Positions 35,170 to 48,110 of a DNA stretch of 64,000 nucleotides are shown in pieces. The stretch is taken from the NCBI GenBank assembly GCA_000711775.1, contig ARYC01019429.1, forward strand, positions 1-64,000, in the 5' to 3' direction. This DNA comes from Oxytricha trifallax. Taxonomy: Eukaryota > Ciliophora > Spirotrichea > Sporadotrichida > Oxytrichidae. How positions within the stretch are numbered: the stretch's first letter is position 1; every line of letters starts with the position of its first letter. The translations under genes were made by a program, and so were the position numbers. The notes under the pieces were generated by a model. The model saw nothing but the letters and a program-made list of their open reading frames with translations, searched no databases and was not told the DNA's origin.

Positions 35170-36150
35170 ACGATCAAGAATGAGTTTTTTTGTAATGTTA
35201 AGATTTCAAATTGCATTTTTAAAAGTTGGACTGTTTGGTAATTATAGTGTTTTGCTGTTTTAATATCCAGTTCATGTCAGGGTTTTGCTATACTTTAGAT
35301 AAGGATATGGTAGAGTGTCCAGTCTTGTAGTCCAAGCAGGAGAAAAATCCAATAGTTTTAATCCATCATAAAATCTGCAATCATTAGGTAGCTAGGAATA
35401 TATAGCCGGTTATTAGAACGATTTCTATGATGACAGCTGTTAAGCTTGCTATGAATTAATGGTAAATTAGTAAGTCTTATCTAAGCGAAAGAATTCCGAA
35501 GATGGAAGATAGCTTCAGTTATTGATTACCATTTAACTGGAAATTCCTGAAATATCTACCACTATATTTTCAATTTACATAAAGGTAATAAAGGTTCTGG
35601 ACACCAATGCGACCAATTCATAATTTGTTGTATTTCTATAATCGATGTTTAAGTTGGTTTAATGCAGACAATCTTTTCGGCTTCTGGAAAACAGAGAAAG
35701 ATATTTACAATTTAAAGAGAATAGTTGATAAAAGCCCTTATTACTTTGGGCAGCAAGCAATCATTGATAATAATTATAATTGGATTTGTAATACTGATAG
35801 CTCTTTCAGAATATGCACATATATAAGATAGGTTCACAATGAAATACATAAAGTAAAGTTTAATTAGAGATTTTATACAAATATTTTTTATATTTTAATA
35901 AACTGAAACATTGAGAGCTTTCACTACTTAAAAGCAGTGAAAACAACAGAGATATAAACATTCAGTTTTCAGATCATTTTATAAGTTTTTTTGCGTGCCA
36001 TCTTACTAAAGTACAATTTAAAACATAAATGCTTTATCTACTGATTAATATTGTTTGTTTGCATAGTTTTGCATAGTTTTTATCTTATGGTGGCAAGAGC
36101 CCTAATATTACTAAATTTTGATTTGATAATGTACAGCACTCTCGACTTAA
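35170..36150 (+). CDS. Coding islands of an unidentified gene
   Basis: The plus strand shows protein-like pieces in alternating frames: around 35,270-35,420 (contains LDKDMVECPVLQSKQEKNP), 35,590-35,830 (MRPIHNLLYFYNRCLSWFNA, and in another frame GSGHQCDQFIICCI). The region adjoins the inverted duplicate but is on the opposite strand. Not recognised; decay or scrambling likely. Confidence 0.3.
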
Positions 36151-38700
36151 CGACTCAAATATGCTTATAATTTAATTGACTACTCTTTTTATTTAGAGGT
36201 ATACAATTAAAATGACATAATTCTTAAAAATGAACAAAAAAATCTAACAATAAATTAAGTTTCTTTTGGAATTAATGGAGTTACTTCTATTTTTACTATA
36301 ACAACTTATAAAGTTAGATATATTTCAACAGAGAGTTATACGGTTCTTGACTTAAGATGCTGACAAGCCTGGTAGTTAGATTAAAATTGGAACGAAGAGG
36401 TTTAATGGGTACTAAACGACAAAACTCTACACTGAATATGACAATAGATTTTTTTTATCAAATTGAAGATAGATTATGCATAAAACTATAGATCGCTTAT
36501 TTCTAATCCAATTTAGTACCCATTTTAAAAGAATCCAATAGAATGAGTGGGTCAGATTCTAACTCTTAAAGTTCCATTATAAAATTTGCATCTTGTCCGA
36601 TTTTAATTGGAAAGAATTCAAGTACTATAAGTAATGTCGCATTTTCTTTAATAAGAAGTTAGTAAACGGAACACTGCTCTTACTTAAGAGTTCTATCTAA
36701 CTTAATAAAGAATGTAAGTTTAAAACATTTGTTAAGAAAAATAATAGATCCCATCCTTGTAAGAAACCTACTTTAGCAGCATATTTTAAATAAGATATCA
36801 AGAGATTTTGTTGTTGCGTTTAATAAAAAGTTTTGTCTTTTTCTTCTGCAAATTTCTTTTCAATTTAAATTGGAGAATAAAGAAATAATTGTGACATTGT
36901 AAATGTAACTTTACAGTATTAAATGTATCGTAAGTATTTTTAATTTAGATAAGGGATGATTATTGTATCCAGCACTTTTGTTTTATGCTTAATCCATACA
37001 TTTTTTAGTTCGGGCTGAATAACAGATATCTTCAAAAGTATGGATCTTTTGGAAAAAAATTGAGTTCAGTAGTGACAAACATGGACAACGACAATGACCT
37101 TTTTTTACCATTAATTTCAATTTGGATAGTGATTTTGACTGCACAACAGCGTTAAGTTCAACATAAATAGTATGATAGACAACCTCTTTCATGTGTCATA
37201 AAAAGATGAGAACAGTTCCCTATTTTAATTCGATCTTTATTAAGGTAGTAATGGGTTTGCATATGTTCATTATAAGTCTTAATATCCCTATACAATAAAT
37301 TTTAAAACTATCAGCAAAAAATTGAACTTTATGTGGAATCTCGAAAGAGAGTACACTAACTGATATTCCTATGACTGCTTGGAAAATATGAATTAGATCT
37401 TATTCAGAAAAAGATCAAGATTTTAATAAAAAATATCTAACTATATATTACCCCGTAGTACCTTTTACAAGAATAAAATACAAATTATTTGGTAAAAATT
37501 AAGAATAAATTACAACATTCTTACATAGGATTTCCCATAAACTTAATCATACTTGACTACTTGACTATCAAATGCTTTATCATTTATATTACGAAATCAA
37601 AGATCAATTTAGAGGTATAGTGTCAGATAGGAAAACTGGGCGGACGGGCACGAATAAATCTAGTTTTACAGCTTCTATATCTTCATTTTAATATGGAAAT
37701 TGCCCTGCTTAAATGAATTAAATACCTTCATCTCAGGGTCCTGGTGTTTACGTAGGCATATTTCCTTTATGTTTTAAAAACATTTAATTTATAGATAAGG
37801 AAGTATCTTATATTATATGAAATTTCATTCAGTCCTCTTCTACATTTTTGAACATAAATTTTAGAAATGAGCTTACTCTGGCATTCTGGATATAATTTGT
37901 GAGTTTGTAAAGTTCGTTTTTAGCTTACTTTGACTTACAAACAATAATTCAATTTGAGTTATCAACTTCCAATTCTGTGCAAATAAAGACCACTAAAACT
38001 ACAGGATCATACTCTTAGACAACCTCAAACTTAAACACATTTTTTTTTCAATGAAGCAAAGATATGGTCTCTGTGCTACACATTGTATATAAATAGGAAT
38101 TGGAAAATTTACCTAACCTAATTACCTTCAACTTACTCGCTGGCCTATCCGCCTTCTACTATTTTATTAACTTCAATCACAGATGTTTATAAAATTAGTT
38201 ATGAATGCATGCTAAATAAATTAAAATTTGGAGATATTTCAAAATTAGGAATTGGCTTAAAATTAAGAATATTTATGATATTGCTAAACCTCAAAGTAAA
38301 AGTGAGATTTATTCGAATTTCTATAGATTGATTAGTGAGCTTTATTTTAAGACATCTATCTTTAAGCTTCTCGCTAAAAATTTAATTTTTAATATCATAT
38401 TTGACTTAAGAGTTAAGCCTAAAATATATAAATAAACTAACTTAAATAAACTCTAAAATTATAATATATGAAAATTGTAATTCATTACTAAAATGCTAAG
38501 TATAAAATATATAGATTATTCCTTACATTCCTAAATTTTATTTATGTCACTAATGAGCAATAATACCTTTGAGCTAATTTAGTGATTTCTATATTTTATG
38601 AATTTAATATATAATATATTTATGATAAATAAAACGAAAAATATAGAATTGTAAGAATTTAAATACAAGTGAATTAGAATACTTAATAGACTAATTGAAA
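36151..38700. other. Mixed AT-rich DNA, weak coding islands
   Basis: Around 37,070-37,190 the plus strand has a short protein-like run (FTINFNLDSDFDCTTALSS), on which the minus-strand 67-codon frame is a shadow. Otherwise nothing recognised. Confidence 0.3.
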
Positions 38701-38708
38701 ATGGAAAT

Positions 38709-38945
38709 CTAAAAAAAACAGTTTCAACATCTTTGTCACCTTCATATCTGTCTCCATTTTTCCATTAATGAACTCCATAGCCTTACCTGTGTTCCCTGCT
38801 GAATATCAGTCTTGTTCACTTACCACCGCAACTGACAGGTACTTCTGTAAAAACAAATTTTCAGATATGTTTTTTGTAACTTACTTTATTTGTGAATGAA
38901 CAGCCTCCACCAGCGTCTCTGTATATTGTTTCCATTTTAATATTA
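38709..38945 (-). CDS. Small multi-exon coding fragment
   Basis: Minus strand: TIYRDAGGGCSFTNK is followed by GTAAGT...TTTTACAG (39 nt), then KYLSVAV, then GTAAGTG...ATTCAG (25 nt, contains a UGA), then a Met-rich piece (KAMEFINGKMETDMKVTKML). Both donor and acceptor signals are textbook for tiny ciliate introns. The phase across the second intron is not resolved. Product not recognised. Confidence 0.4.
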
Positions 38946-39989
38946 TCCATTTTAATTTAATATTATCAATCATCGATTATTTTTTATAATTACATATAAA
39001 TATTAATTTAAAATCAATGATTCAATCATTTCCTTATAGAGTTTTGTTAATTCTGAATGGAATTATAATATTGTATATAGTCTAAAACAAGATTCATGAA
39101 TATGTTTAATAAAATTTTCCTATCCACAAATTGCATAATTTTAAGATACTTAGAACAAAGCTCTATTAAAGTATCTATATGTCGAAATTCTATATAGAAG
39201 TTGAACTATATCGTAATAAAATTTATTTTAGAAAATTTAATATAAAGAAATCTAAAATTGAGTTTTAAGTATAACAAAGAACAAAAATACTAGCTAAATG
39301 ATTTATATGAATCAAAATATCATAAAATAGTTATGTTATATGTTTATATTACCAATATGGTTGTTTTATTTAAAATATTATTTATATGATATGCGTTACC
39401 TACATTATATAAAGAGTTAAGGGAATTTGAAAATCATTATAACTTTTGAATATTAAAAATAAATTAAATTTTAATCAGAATAATAAAGATGGAATCTTAA
39501 CTTTTTCACTAAATACCAGATGAAGACTAAAGTATAACTTTTTACGACTCATCTATATATTAAAATTATGTAGTAGTCTAAACTACTTTAGTTTCTTTTT
39601 CAACTAATAATTGGATATTTTGGGGTAAGAGTTAGGATTTGATATTTGGAAATGCGGAAGTCTCAACTTCAAATCACGTAAGCTAATTTTACAAAGATGG
39701 ATTTATTGTTTAAAATAGACTTTCCTAAAATCTCAGACTTTTGGATTCAGCATCGATAACTTAAGAATACAGCTTAGAGTTATGTCTGTTCCTTACATCA
39801 TTTAATATCTTAGCTACTATTTTAAAATAAGTTGGCATTCTTTAAGCATTTTTTATCAATTCTATAAAGTCAGAAAAGCTTAAGCCTAAACTTGGCCGTA
39901 ATATGGCTTTGTCTAATGATGGTATGATCTTAACTGATGGAATTTTTCATCTATGGAATTTCAGCTATCTATAGCCAAGTTTAAATTTG

Positions 39990-40480
39990 AACGGAAATTA
40001 GCAGCATTCATTTTTAAAAAGAAATACAGTCTATGCTTCTTCATTTTCTCCTCTTCTTACACTTTATATTGAAGGAGCATCAGGATCACTCCTCACCGGT
40101 AATTTACAAAACTTTAAAATATATTCAACATATCGATCAATAGATCATGCTCATGCTTCTTTCATAAGAAAGCATTCCTTTTCTTAGGAATTTATCTAAA
40201 TTTTAGAACATATTATGACTTAATGGAATCAAATGGAGATACAGCATAGGAATATGTGATTGGAAAAAGCGTTATGATTGGTAGTCCGAATGAATGAATG
40301 GATTATGATTCCAGATAAGTTGAAACTGTGAGAGTGAGACAATAAAAACCGCACAGTAGTTGCTATTGCCTGTGTAAATAAAGTAGATTATAGTTATGTT
40401 ATTCCTTTTAGTGCAGGAGATATTCTTAGAGATTATTGAGTATTTGGAAATATAATTAATAACTGAATACACTGAATGTT
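39990..40480 (+). CDS. Coding islands of an unidentified gene
   Basis: SFSPLLTLYIEGASGSLLTG (from about 40,045), then in another frame MESNGDTAQEYVIGKSVMIG (40,227) up to UGA and MDYDSRQVETVRVRQ, and a third frame with NRTVVAIACVNKVDYSYVIP near 40,347-40,440. The frame changes resemble those of the 12-18 kb region. The minus-strand frame at 40,272-40,472 is a shadow. Function unknown. Confidence 0.35.
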
Positions 40481-41949
40481 AAACTTTGGCTATGTGGCAA
40501 TATTTGAAGACATTAAACATCTTTGTGGTGTAATTTAAAGATAGATATAGGGTGAGTATTAACATAATATTATATTCATTATATTTTTAGGTTAAATAGT
40601 CTGCTGTATCTTAGGAAGTTTAAATTATTAATGCTACCTCTGATGTTTTGTGTAAATTGAAGGACGTCAGAACTAAATAATTGAAAAATTTATATTTATG
40701 TCTTACAAAGTATGTGATGCAGCTGGGACAGCTATGATAAGTGCAATTTATATGGAACCTACTAATAAAGCTGCGAATAATAATATTAATAAAAAGAAAT
40801 TCCTTCGCATTTAAATTTCTTAAAGACACAACCACGAAAACCCTAAAATTCACTTTCACAAGCAATTCATCTATATAAACAGTGATTTATCTGAGAGATC
40901 TATAATATCAAAGTAATTTTATGAATAATTAGTGGCTGGAATTAGTTGCTTATAATGTAAGTTTATATAATCATAAGAATAAATTTTGAAAGAATTTGGG
41001 AAGTAATAAATATCATTAATCATTAATAATACGTTTTTCTAAAATGTTTATGATTTAGTTTGCAGTTGGAATTAAGTTGGTGGCACCAGTGGACAGTATT
41101 TCTAATATATGTCATTGAAATTTTTAATTTCTCCTAGTATTAAAAGCTTTTTTGCTAGCTCTTATACAGACTTTTCATTTTCAATTACGCTTTGGAATTT
41201 ATCTCCAGCTAATTAATTTAAAACTGTTACAAGTAGAGAATAGTTATCTCTCCAAGGCTCAGCAATGATTTATTGCAAGTAGTTTGAACCATTAATATAG
41301 GGAAATAAATTTGACTCACAATTAATTGTAACATCCCCTTAAATTTGAGTTCATAAAAAGTTGCTCTAAGTACTGTTAGAACTATCGTCGATATTAATTT
41401 AAATGTTTTGGGGTTTAAAATACAAATGAACCACTTTATCATTGTCCAGTTGACTCACTGCAATTGTTGCACTTATAATGCTCCTCCACGTTACTAGTCT
41501 TCTATGTCGAATAAATCTCCTAAAGTAAAGTGCGTACCCACTAAGCTAAATCAGTAAATATGTGGGACTAAAATAAATGTTCGTTTTAATAGTCAAACTG
41601 CTTTTTTCTGTTTAATCCAAATTTGAGTAACCATTAGATGTCTCACTGTATTCTTTCTCGGTATAGCCCATCTTGCATTAAGCTTAGGATGTGATGTCTG
41701 GCCAAATGATTATATCCAAGTGATGGTCTCCTCTTAACCAATTTATCAATTGAGTCAATGAGCATATTATATAATGAAATCGTTTGTTTAATTATTTATT
41801 CAAAACTGATGTAGTTTCCAGAGGGTTGATTAGATCCTAGTCCATTTACAACTTCTTTAGCATTTTGATTTCTTATAGTGGATTACCAGATTTATCTCTT
41901 TGATCCTCAATTTGGTTTTAGTTTTTAAATTTTAAGTCCATTTAAATTA

Positions 41950-42352
41950 TATCCCTCTATTTTTTTGCCTTACTTTCATCAGAGTCAAGCTCTTATATTT
42001 CTTAAGATTTCTTTTTATAGTCTTAAATCCTTTAATTGCTGAATAACCTAAATATAAATTTAAAATAAGAAATAAGTAAGTTATTACCAACGGACCATAA
42101 CCGACTTTGAGAATCTCAGCATTAGAGTGAGTAATTAGGTGCTTTTTCAATTGTGTAGTCGGGTATAGACCCTCAAAAATCTAATGGCAAACCTTGCACG
42201 CGTAACCATTTTTGTTTTTCACATGAGCAAAAACTTCCTTATTTTCAGGAATGTGTTTTTATATGTCTTGTGTATTATTTCTTAGTTAAGACATTGTCAC
42301 AAATAGTGCAAGTATAGCTTTAAGCTGATAGAGGTTTGAATAAATTTTTCCT
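41950..42352 (-). CDS. C2H2 zinc-finger protein fragment
   Basis: Two C2H2 fingers on the minus strand: YTCTICDNVLTKKQYTRHIK ending in THS (about 42,330-42,260), then after a UGA and frame change ACKVCHQIFEGLYPTTQLKK ending HLITH (about 42,210-42,130). Both have exact C-x2-C...H-x3-H spacing. The frame after the second finger (down to 41,947) is hydrophobic and may be chance. A DNA- or RNA-binding protein is likely. It is distinct from the TBE finger-kinase genes. Confidence 0.6.
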
Positions 42353-42399
42353 CACTTTATATAATATAAACACCTTCGTTTTTGATTGTTCAAGTCTCT

Positions 42400-43440
42400 A
42401 TATTAAGCAAGTATTCATCGATATTAAAAATCGATAACAAAATTTCTACATTTTTGTTGTTAGTGTAGCTTATAAGCTATTATGTGTTGAAAAGGTTTGA
42501 AAATATATTTATGTTAACTATAAAGCTCATATTTCTGGCCCATTTTTATGATAATAATATGCTTAAATTAATTATGCTCATAAGCTGTATTTATTATTGA
42601 TATTTAAAGTATAATAATTAATATAAAATTAAATAATATAAAATTTGAATTTTAAATAACTACTATTATATTTATTAATTGAGGAATCTCGAAATTCTTT
42701 ATAGAAATAATTAAAAGTCTTTATAGAATTATGATTAAATTAAAATTAACTTTTTAGATTCCTTATTATTCTAATATTATAATTTATATCCACAAATTAC
42801 GATTATTAGAAGGATTTTTTAGAATCACTATTTTTATAGAAAATTCTTCTAAAAATCTATAAAGAACTTATATGAGTCTTTATGAAATTTTATTAATTGT
42901 TATAAATTAACTTAACTTATTATAATGAAAAAATTAAGATCTAAAGATTTTTAATTTAAGTTATCAATTGTGTCCATATAAAGGACATTAAGTATTAGTA
43001 TATATGTCATTATAGCTACTAATTTCATTTAAACAAATAAAATAAAATAAATATGAAATCATCAAAAATAATAATATAAATGCTATCAAATATAAGAACC
43101 ATTTTCAACTGATTAAAAAAATAATAATTTATAAATTAGGTTAATTAAATTTTTCATTAGAGAAATTAAAAAGTTCAATGAATGAGGATTCGCATTAATC
43201 CCTTGAATTGATACTACTTAATGATGAACAACATATCTTATTCCTTAAATTTTGAGTTCCATTTACTTTTTAATAACTTAAATTATAAAAATTTTAATAG
43301 TCACAATTTTAATATATTCTTAGTATTTATTGATAATCTCTTTTTTACTATATAATATGTAATTTGAGTACTAAGATAAGAACTAAAATTCAATTACATT
43401 ATAATATCTTGAAATCTAACAAATCCAGAGTGACATAATT
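42400..43440. other. AT-rich stretch without recognised gene
   Basis: Nothing recognised upstream of the divergent TBE repeat at 43,442. Confidence 0.5.
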
Positions 43441-43959
43441 TGAAACCCCAAAACCCCTTTCAGATGTCCCTGGGGACTCCATAGGGACATTTATATTTTT
43501 TTGGGAACATTTTTATCAAAAATTTTGTTCCTAATATAAGCCTCATTACAAAAATTATAAATCCTTGATTAAATAACATTTGCAACTAAGATAATATACT
43601 TAGAAAATTTAAGCAAACGCTTTTTGAAGATCAATCGAATTTCTAGCCAATAAAAAAGCTCATAGATGAAGAATATGGCTTTTTTGAGAGAAATCTAAAA
43701 GTTAAACTCTGATTAATAAACAATAAAAGTACTTAATCAATAATCAAATGGAAGTTCCTTAAAATAATCAAAATAGCACTTAAATAAATACACAAATTCC
43801 ATAACAATAGTTAGAAGGTCAATTAAGCAGCAAATCTGACTGGTTTAATTATCTAAAGTTCTAGTGTATGCTTTTAATCTCATAAAAACTATTAGGCAAT
43901 ATGTTCATGCCTCCGTATAAGCAATGTACAATGAGATTTGTCAGGGATGTTTAGAAGGG

Positions 43960-44300
43960 TACCAATATTTTAATAAATCAAATGAAGTGATATGGATTAA
44001 TGTCCCCTTTTTTCCTGATCTTAGTCTTAAACGAGTATAGAATGAAGTAAAAGATGACGAAGATTTCAAAAAGTACTTAAATATACATATGATGATTCCA
44101 ACGAACTACCTGATCGAAACTTTTTCTTTGGAATCTTAGGCACTCTTTGACACAACTAATTAAAGAGGATGGTCTAAGATCAATAATAAATAAGAGTGTC
44201 TGGATCACAATTAATAGGGGACCAAAATAAAATTTTGATTAGCAATGAGTTCTTGGAATAGCTGTAGAAAAACTCTACTATCTCAAGTATGAAAAGGTTA
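43960..44300 (+). pseudogene. TBE 22-kDa-like gene, fragment
   Basis: VIWINVPFFPDLSLKRV and VKDDEDFKKYL align with LIDIPNYPEISVTNLYEDAM and KDEELVVYL of TBE1, and NELPDRNFFFGILGTL aligns with NKLPERSFFFGVLGTL. A frameshift lies between the second and third block. This is the conserved core of the 22-kDa family, so the match is secure although the ends are not defined. Confidence 0.65.
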
Positions 44301-44509
44301 TTCGATTAAATTTAATAAAGAGCATAATTGTCGAGCTCTCTTTCTGCTTAGGCAAGGATCATCATGCAGAAGGGTAACTAAAAAAAGGATATTGAACTAG
44401 ATGACTTTTCTTAATCAGATTATGTAAACAACACAAATCCAAATTTTGAGGAACAAAAAGAGGGAAAAGAGATAAGGAATATAAATTCAACTCCTTAAAA
44501 GCAAAAGCT

Positions 44510-45490
44510 TTTTTATATATGATGTTGCACTTAATTTCAACTTAATCATTCCTGTTATAATAACGTAATTTAATTATTCATTTTATTTATATGCCTCTTT
44601 TCTGTTTTATAGCAATCTTCTTACTTAATGTTTAAAATTGCGTTCCTTACAATTTATTAGTGTTCCTTATTGGAAAATATAAAATTCTTTTCAATTACGT
44701 TCCTCTTATATGTTAATTTTACTCTTGAAAAATTTTCTTCAATGGAGTTAAACTATGTAGAGTAAGGAGCATTAAAGATAAATTCCCAACCATTATCAAT
44801 TATCATTTGTTTAAAAGCTCTATTATGATGGGCACGCAAATTATCAATGAATATTATTACTTTTTAACCCCTAAATAATAGTTCTATTAATTCAAGCCCA
44901 AGCATCAAATATATAATTTTAATTGATTTTTCTTTTATAACAAATCCTAAAAGCCCTTATTGACCTGAAATAAATACCAATGAAGTAAAAGTTGAGATAT
45001 TTATACTTCTTTTTAAACATCTTGATTAAAGTATGGACTTGCATATGGTTTAAAAATAGTCTCATCTAAATATATTAGAATTTCCTATTGCTAATAAGCT
45101 TAAATCATCTAAGGGTATTGATGAAGATACTAAACTTTAATTTAAGTCATTTTTGAATTTGAAAGTTTATATGTTGACTTCGCTTATATATATTTCACCC
45201 CATTGAAGAGGTACAGCTTTCTTAAACTAGATGTCGAGATTTTTTTATTTAGAAATTTATGATAAAAAATTTTTGCACGATCAGCTATCAAAAATTATTT
45301 TAGATCAGTCAAAGTAGTCTTATGTACCAAATAGTGTAAATGATCTAGTGTTAAATTTAGAGTTCTCATTTATTATTTTGACTTTGATCGGGTTTGTTGT
45401 TATTTAATACACACTTTCGAATCAAATTTCAGCTAAGCCCATTCATTTTCCCAATTTATTTATAAGTAAAGCAAGTGAACTAAGCTTTCT
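44510..45490 (-). pseudogene. Divergent TBE-like DDE transposase
   Basis: Minus strand: IYLDETIFKPYASP (first Asp, about 45,065), VIIFIDNLRAHHN (second Asp, about 44,840) and APYSTQFNSIEEN (Glu, about 44,745). The spacing is DD34E as in TBE1, but residues around the triad differ (LDET rather than ADEA), closer to generic IS630/Tc1 transposases and to the one at 51.4 kb. The N-terminal part is too degraded to place a start. Confidence 0.7.
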
Positions 45491-46100
45491 AAGGATCTTA
45501 ATTATTGCACCAGAGTTAAAGTATTAAAGCTCTACATTTTTCACTAATGATGTTATATTTGAGTTATTTCATTTCAATTCAATTATTTTATATTTATATT
45601 TCTTAAATTCTTCAATAAATAATTCTAATGAATATTGCTTTTAATAATTAATCTAGCCCGAGTCAAATTAATAATACGTTGCTGAAGTTTTACTTTAAAT
45701 TTAATGAGTGAGCTGGTTTATAACTGTTTAACTTTGCAACAGATGTACAAAGTTATGGCTATTTACATTAACCAACTAGTTATAAATGAGAAATATGGAT
45801 GGATATTAGTGATTCTATAATTGAGGATGAAATGTTCTTCTGCTAAAACTATGGGTTCAAAAGAATAAATAGCAAGCATTGGGAAAGTAATCATTTGCTT
45901 TGTCATGTTTTTAACCATATAGGATATACATGCGATTAAAGTTGTGAATATTCTAAGGAATCAAAACCCCAAAACCCCTTAGTGAGGTTTATAAGTGCTT
46001 TGATTTGTAGGGTATTGTTGGGGTCTTATTGGGGTTAGTAGAGAAAATGCAGGTTTTTTGTGAATTTAATGAATATTTAATGAGTATTATTGTATTTAAT

Positions 46101-47545
46101 TCAAACAAATTTTATCTGCTTATCTTTGTGGTACCTCTTGAATCTAGCACTCTTGAGTGCTTCATGTATGTCTTCTAGCGATTATCTTGGATAAGCTGGA
46201 GCTCTCACGAATATCATCTCTACAAGCTTCTTAATTTCATTGCAGACATCTTCCTGTTGTATATGTTTAGAAGCCAAAATTATTGATTATTTTTCGTGCT
46301 TTGTTCCAAAGTAAGACATATTTTCCATATCGCACTCTAAGATTATGGCAGCAACTGCCCAAACATCCCATTAAACAGAGCCATTAGTCCACTTCTCCCT
46401 GATTGGAAAGTATCCTGGAGTGCCAAGCACCTTAGCCAAAGTCACAATTTCTTATCTTATAGCTCTATTGAAATCAATGACTACAATTTCTAAAGAACAG
46501 AGATTTAACATAACATTTTCAGGCTTCAAATCTCTATGTACATACCCAAATTCATGGAGCTCTTAAACACCCTTAATCATTTCTAACAGTATCTCATTTA
46601 AATCATCTGGGTATCTATTATGATAGAGATACTCTCTTAAAGTATTTCAAACTTTTTCAGTCATAATGCAACAAAGCCATGCCCAAGAATAACTCCATCA
46701 AGTCTAAGAAAGTTCTTAAACTATTTTTCTAAGCCTCCCTCAGTATTATGTATTCATTTGCAAATTCATTTTGATACTGCTCATTTTTAATGAGATACTT
46801 GAAAGGATATACTTTGTAAGCATACTCATCAACCACTATAAGCTTAGCCTTGTTTGGCAAGTCAAAATACAAGTAATTTTAATACAGCTTTCAATATCAA
46901 TTGCATTCAATGCAGGTATATACATACCTCTCTCTTAAAGACATGCTATAAGAGTACCATTTGCTGGCTAATTCATTGATTCAAAACGCTTCTGCCTCTT
47001 GAGCCTTTCCTCCTGTTCTCTTTATGACTCAAGAGAGTTATTTTTTCTTTTAGCAGGTATAAGCTTTTAAGTTTCTTTATCTTTAATTAGGAATTCACTT
47101 AAGCGGTGATTTTGCATATGCCTCTTTACTTTGGCTGAGTGAGTATAAGACTTCATGCATGTTGTGCATTGGTACCTTCCATCCACTTTGTCATGTTTAA
47201 AATAAATCTTGGCTTTGCCAGAATGTACTTCTTTAATGTGCCTCTTCAAGCTCGACTCAGTTGAGAAGAAATTTTAGCAGTCTTGACATTAAAATGTTTT
47301 AATTTTTTCAATTGGTTGCTGTTCCTTATCTTCCTCAACCAATTCAACTAATATTTAAACTCCTATCTCTGCACTCTACTTCTTGTTTTAAACTTATATT
47401 TTAAAGACCTAGCTTCAAACTCTAGAGCTCTTAGCTCAACCTCCTTTTCAATATAAATTACTTCTGGTTTCTTGGAGGAGCCAAAGTTGAGTAATGACTG
47501 ACCTGTTCCAAGAGAAACTGCCTTACGATTTAAGTTGGACGCCAT
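46101..47545 (-). pseudogene. TBE1 copy 2 zinc-finger/kinase pseudogene
   Basis: Same start and stop as copy 1 but 1,445 instead of 1,449 nt: four separate single-base deletions (near 46,642, 46,724, 46,880 and 47,410) destroy the frame. Fingers and HRDLKPEN are still readable. No larger lesions, so inactivation is recent. Confidence 0.9.
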
Positions 47546-48110
47546 GTTTAAATTCAAATTTAAATTTCTATTATAAAGCTCTAATAACTATTCTGGCTAT
47601 AGTCACTCTGTATAGGAGTTGATACGACAACAATTACGGTTGAATATAAGGTGTTAGAGATCATATTTATGCTTTGTTTATAAATATAATTTTTCTAATT
47701 TCATACTTAATAATTTCGATTTAGGTACCAACCAAGTATAAAATTGAGTTGGTACTGGTACCAATTAGGTTTTGAACCATTTTGGAACTTTTCCATTAAA
47801 ACCTCATTAGTTTAAAACTTGGTACTAATTAAGTTTTGGTACTATTAAATTGGTACCAATTAAATTTAAACGAATTTAGTACCGTACTAATTAAATTTAA
47901 ACAAATTTAGTACTAATTTAATGGAACTAAATTGATAATAATGGAGCTCCATCTCTAAAGTTTGATACAGCTTTTGGCAGCTTTCTCCACGTATCCTTAC
48001 CAGGTTGACCTCCTATAAGATGCCCATATTTAATACTAAGATTTTTAATAGTAGGATCCAGAACTCTATATATTATAATTTGAAATTCAATAAGAAGAGA
48101 AGGAACAAGG

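Larger units (their letters stand above)
43442..45490. mobile_element. Divergent TBE-like remnant lacking the kinase gene
   Basis: Begins with GAAACCCCAAAACCCC, a diverged C4A4 repeat, followed by a 22-kDa-like pseudogene (plus) and a DDE transposase pseudogene (minus) in the usual convergent order. Only about 500 bp separate the repeat from the 22-kDa block, too short for the kinase, and no finger or kinase motif is seen. No right-hand C4A4 repeat was found before TBE1 copy 2 at 45,962. Sequence is far from TBE1 and the second TBE family. Confidence 0.7.

Noticed and set aside
47363-47557. 64-codon ORF starting upstream of MASNLNRK as a separate gene
   Set aside because: It is the 5' end of the copy 2 kinase pseudogene, ended by a 1-nt deletion at about 47,410; the extra upstream residues depend on a TTG start.
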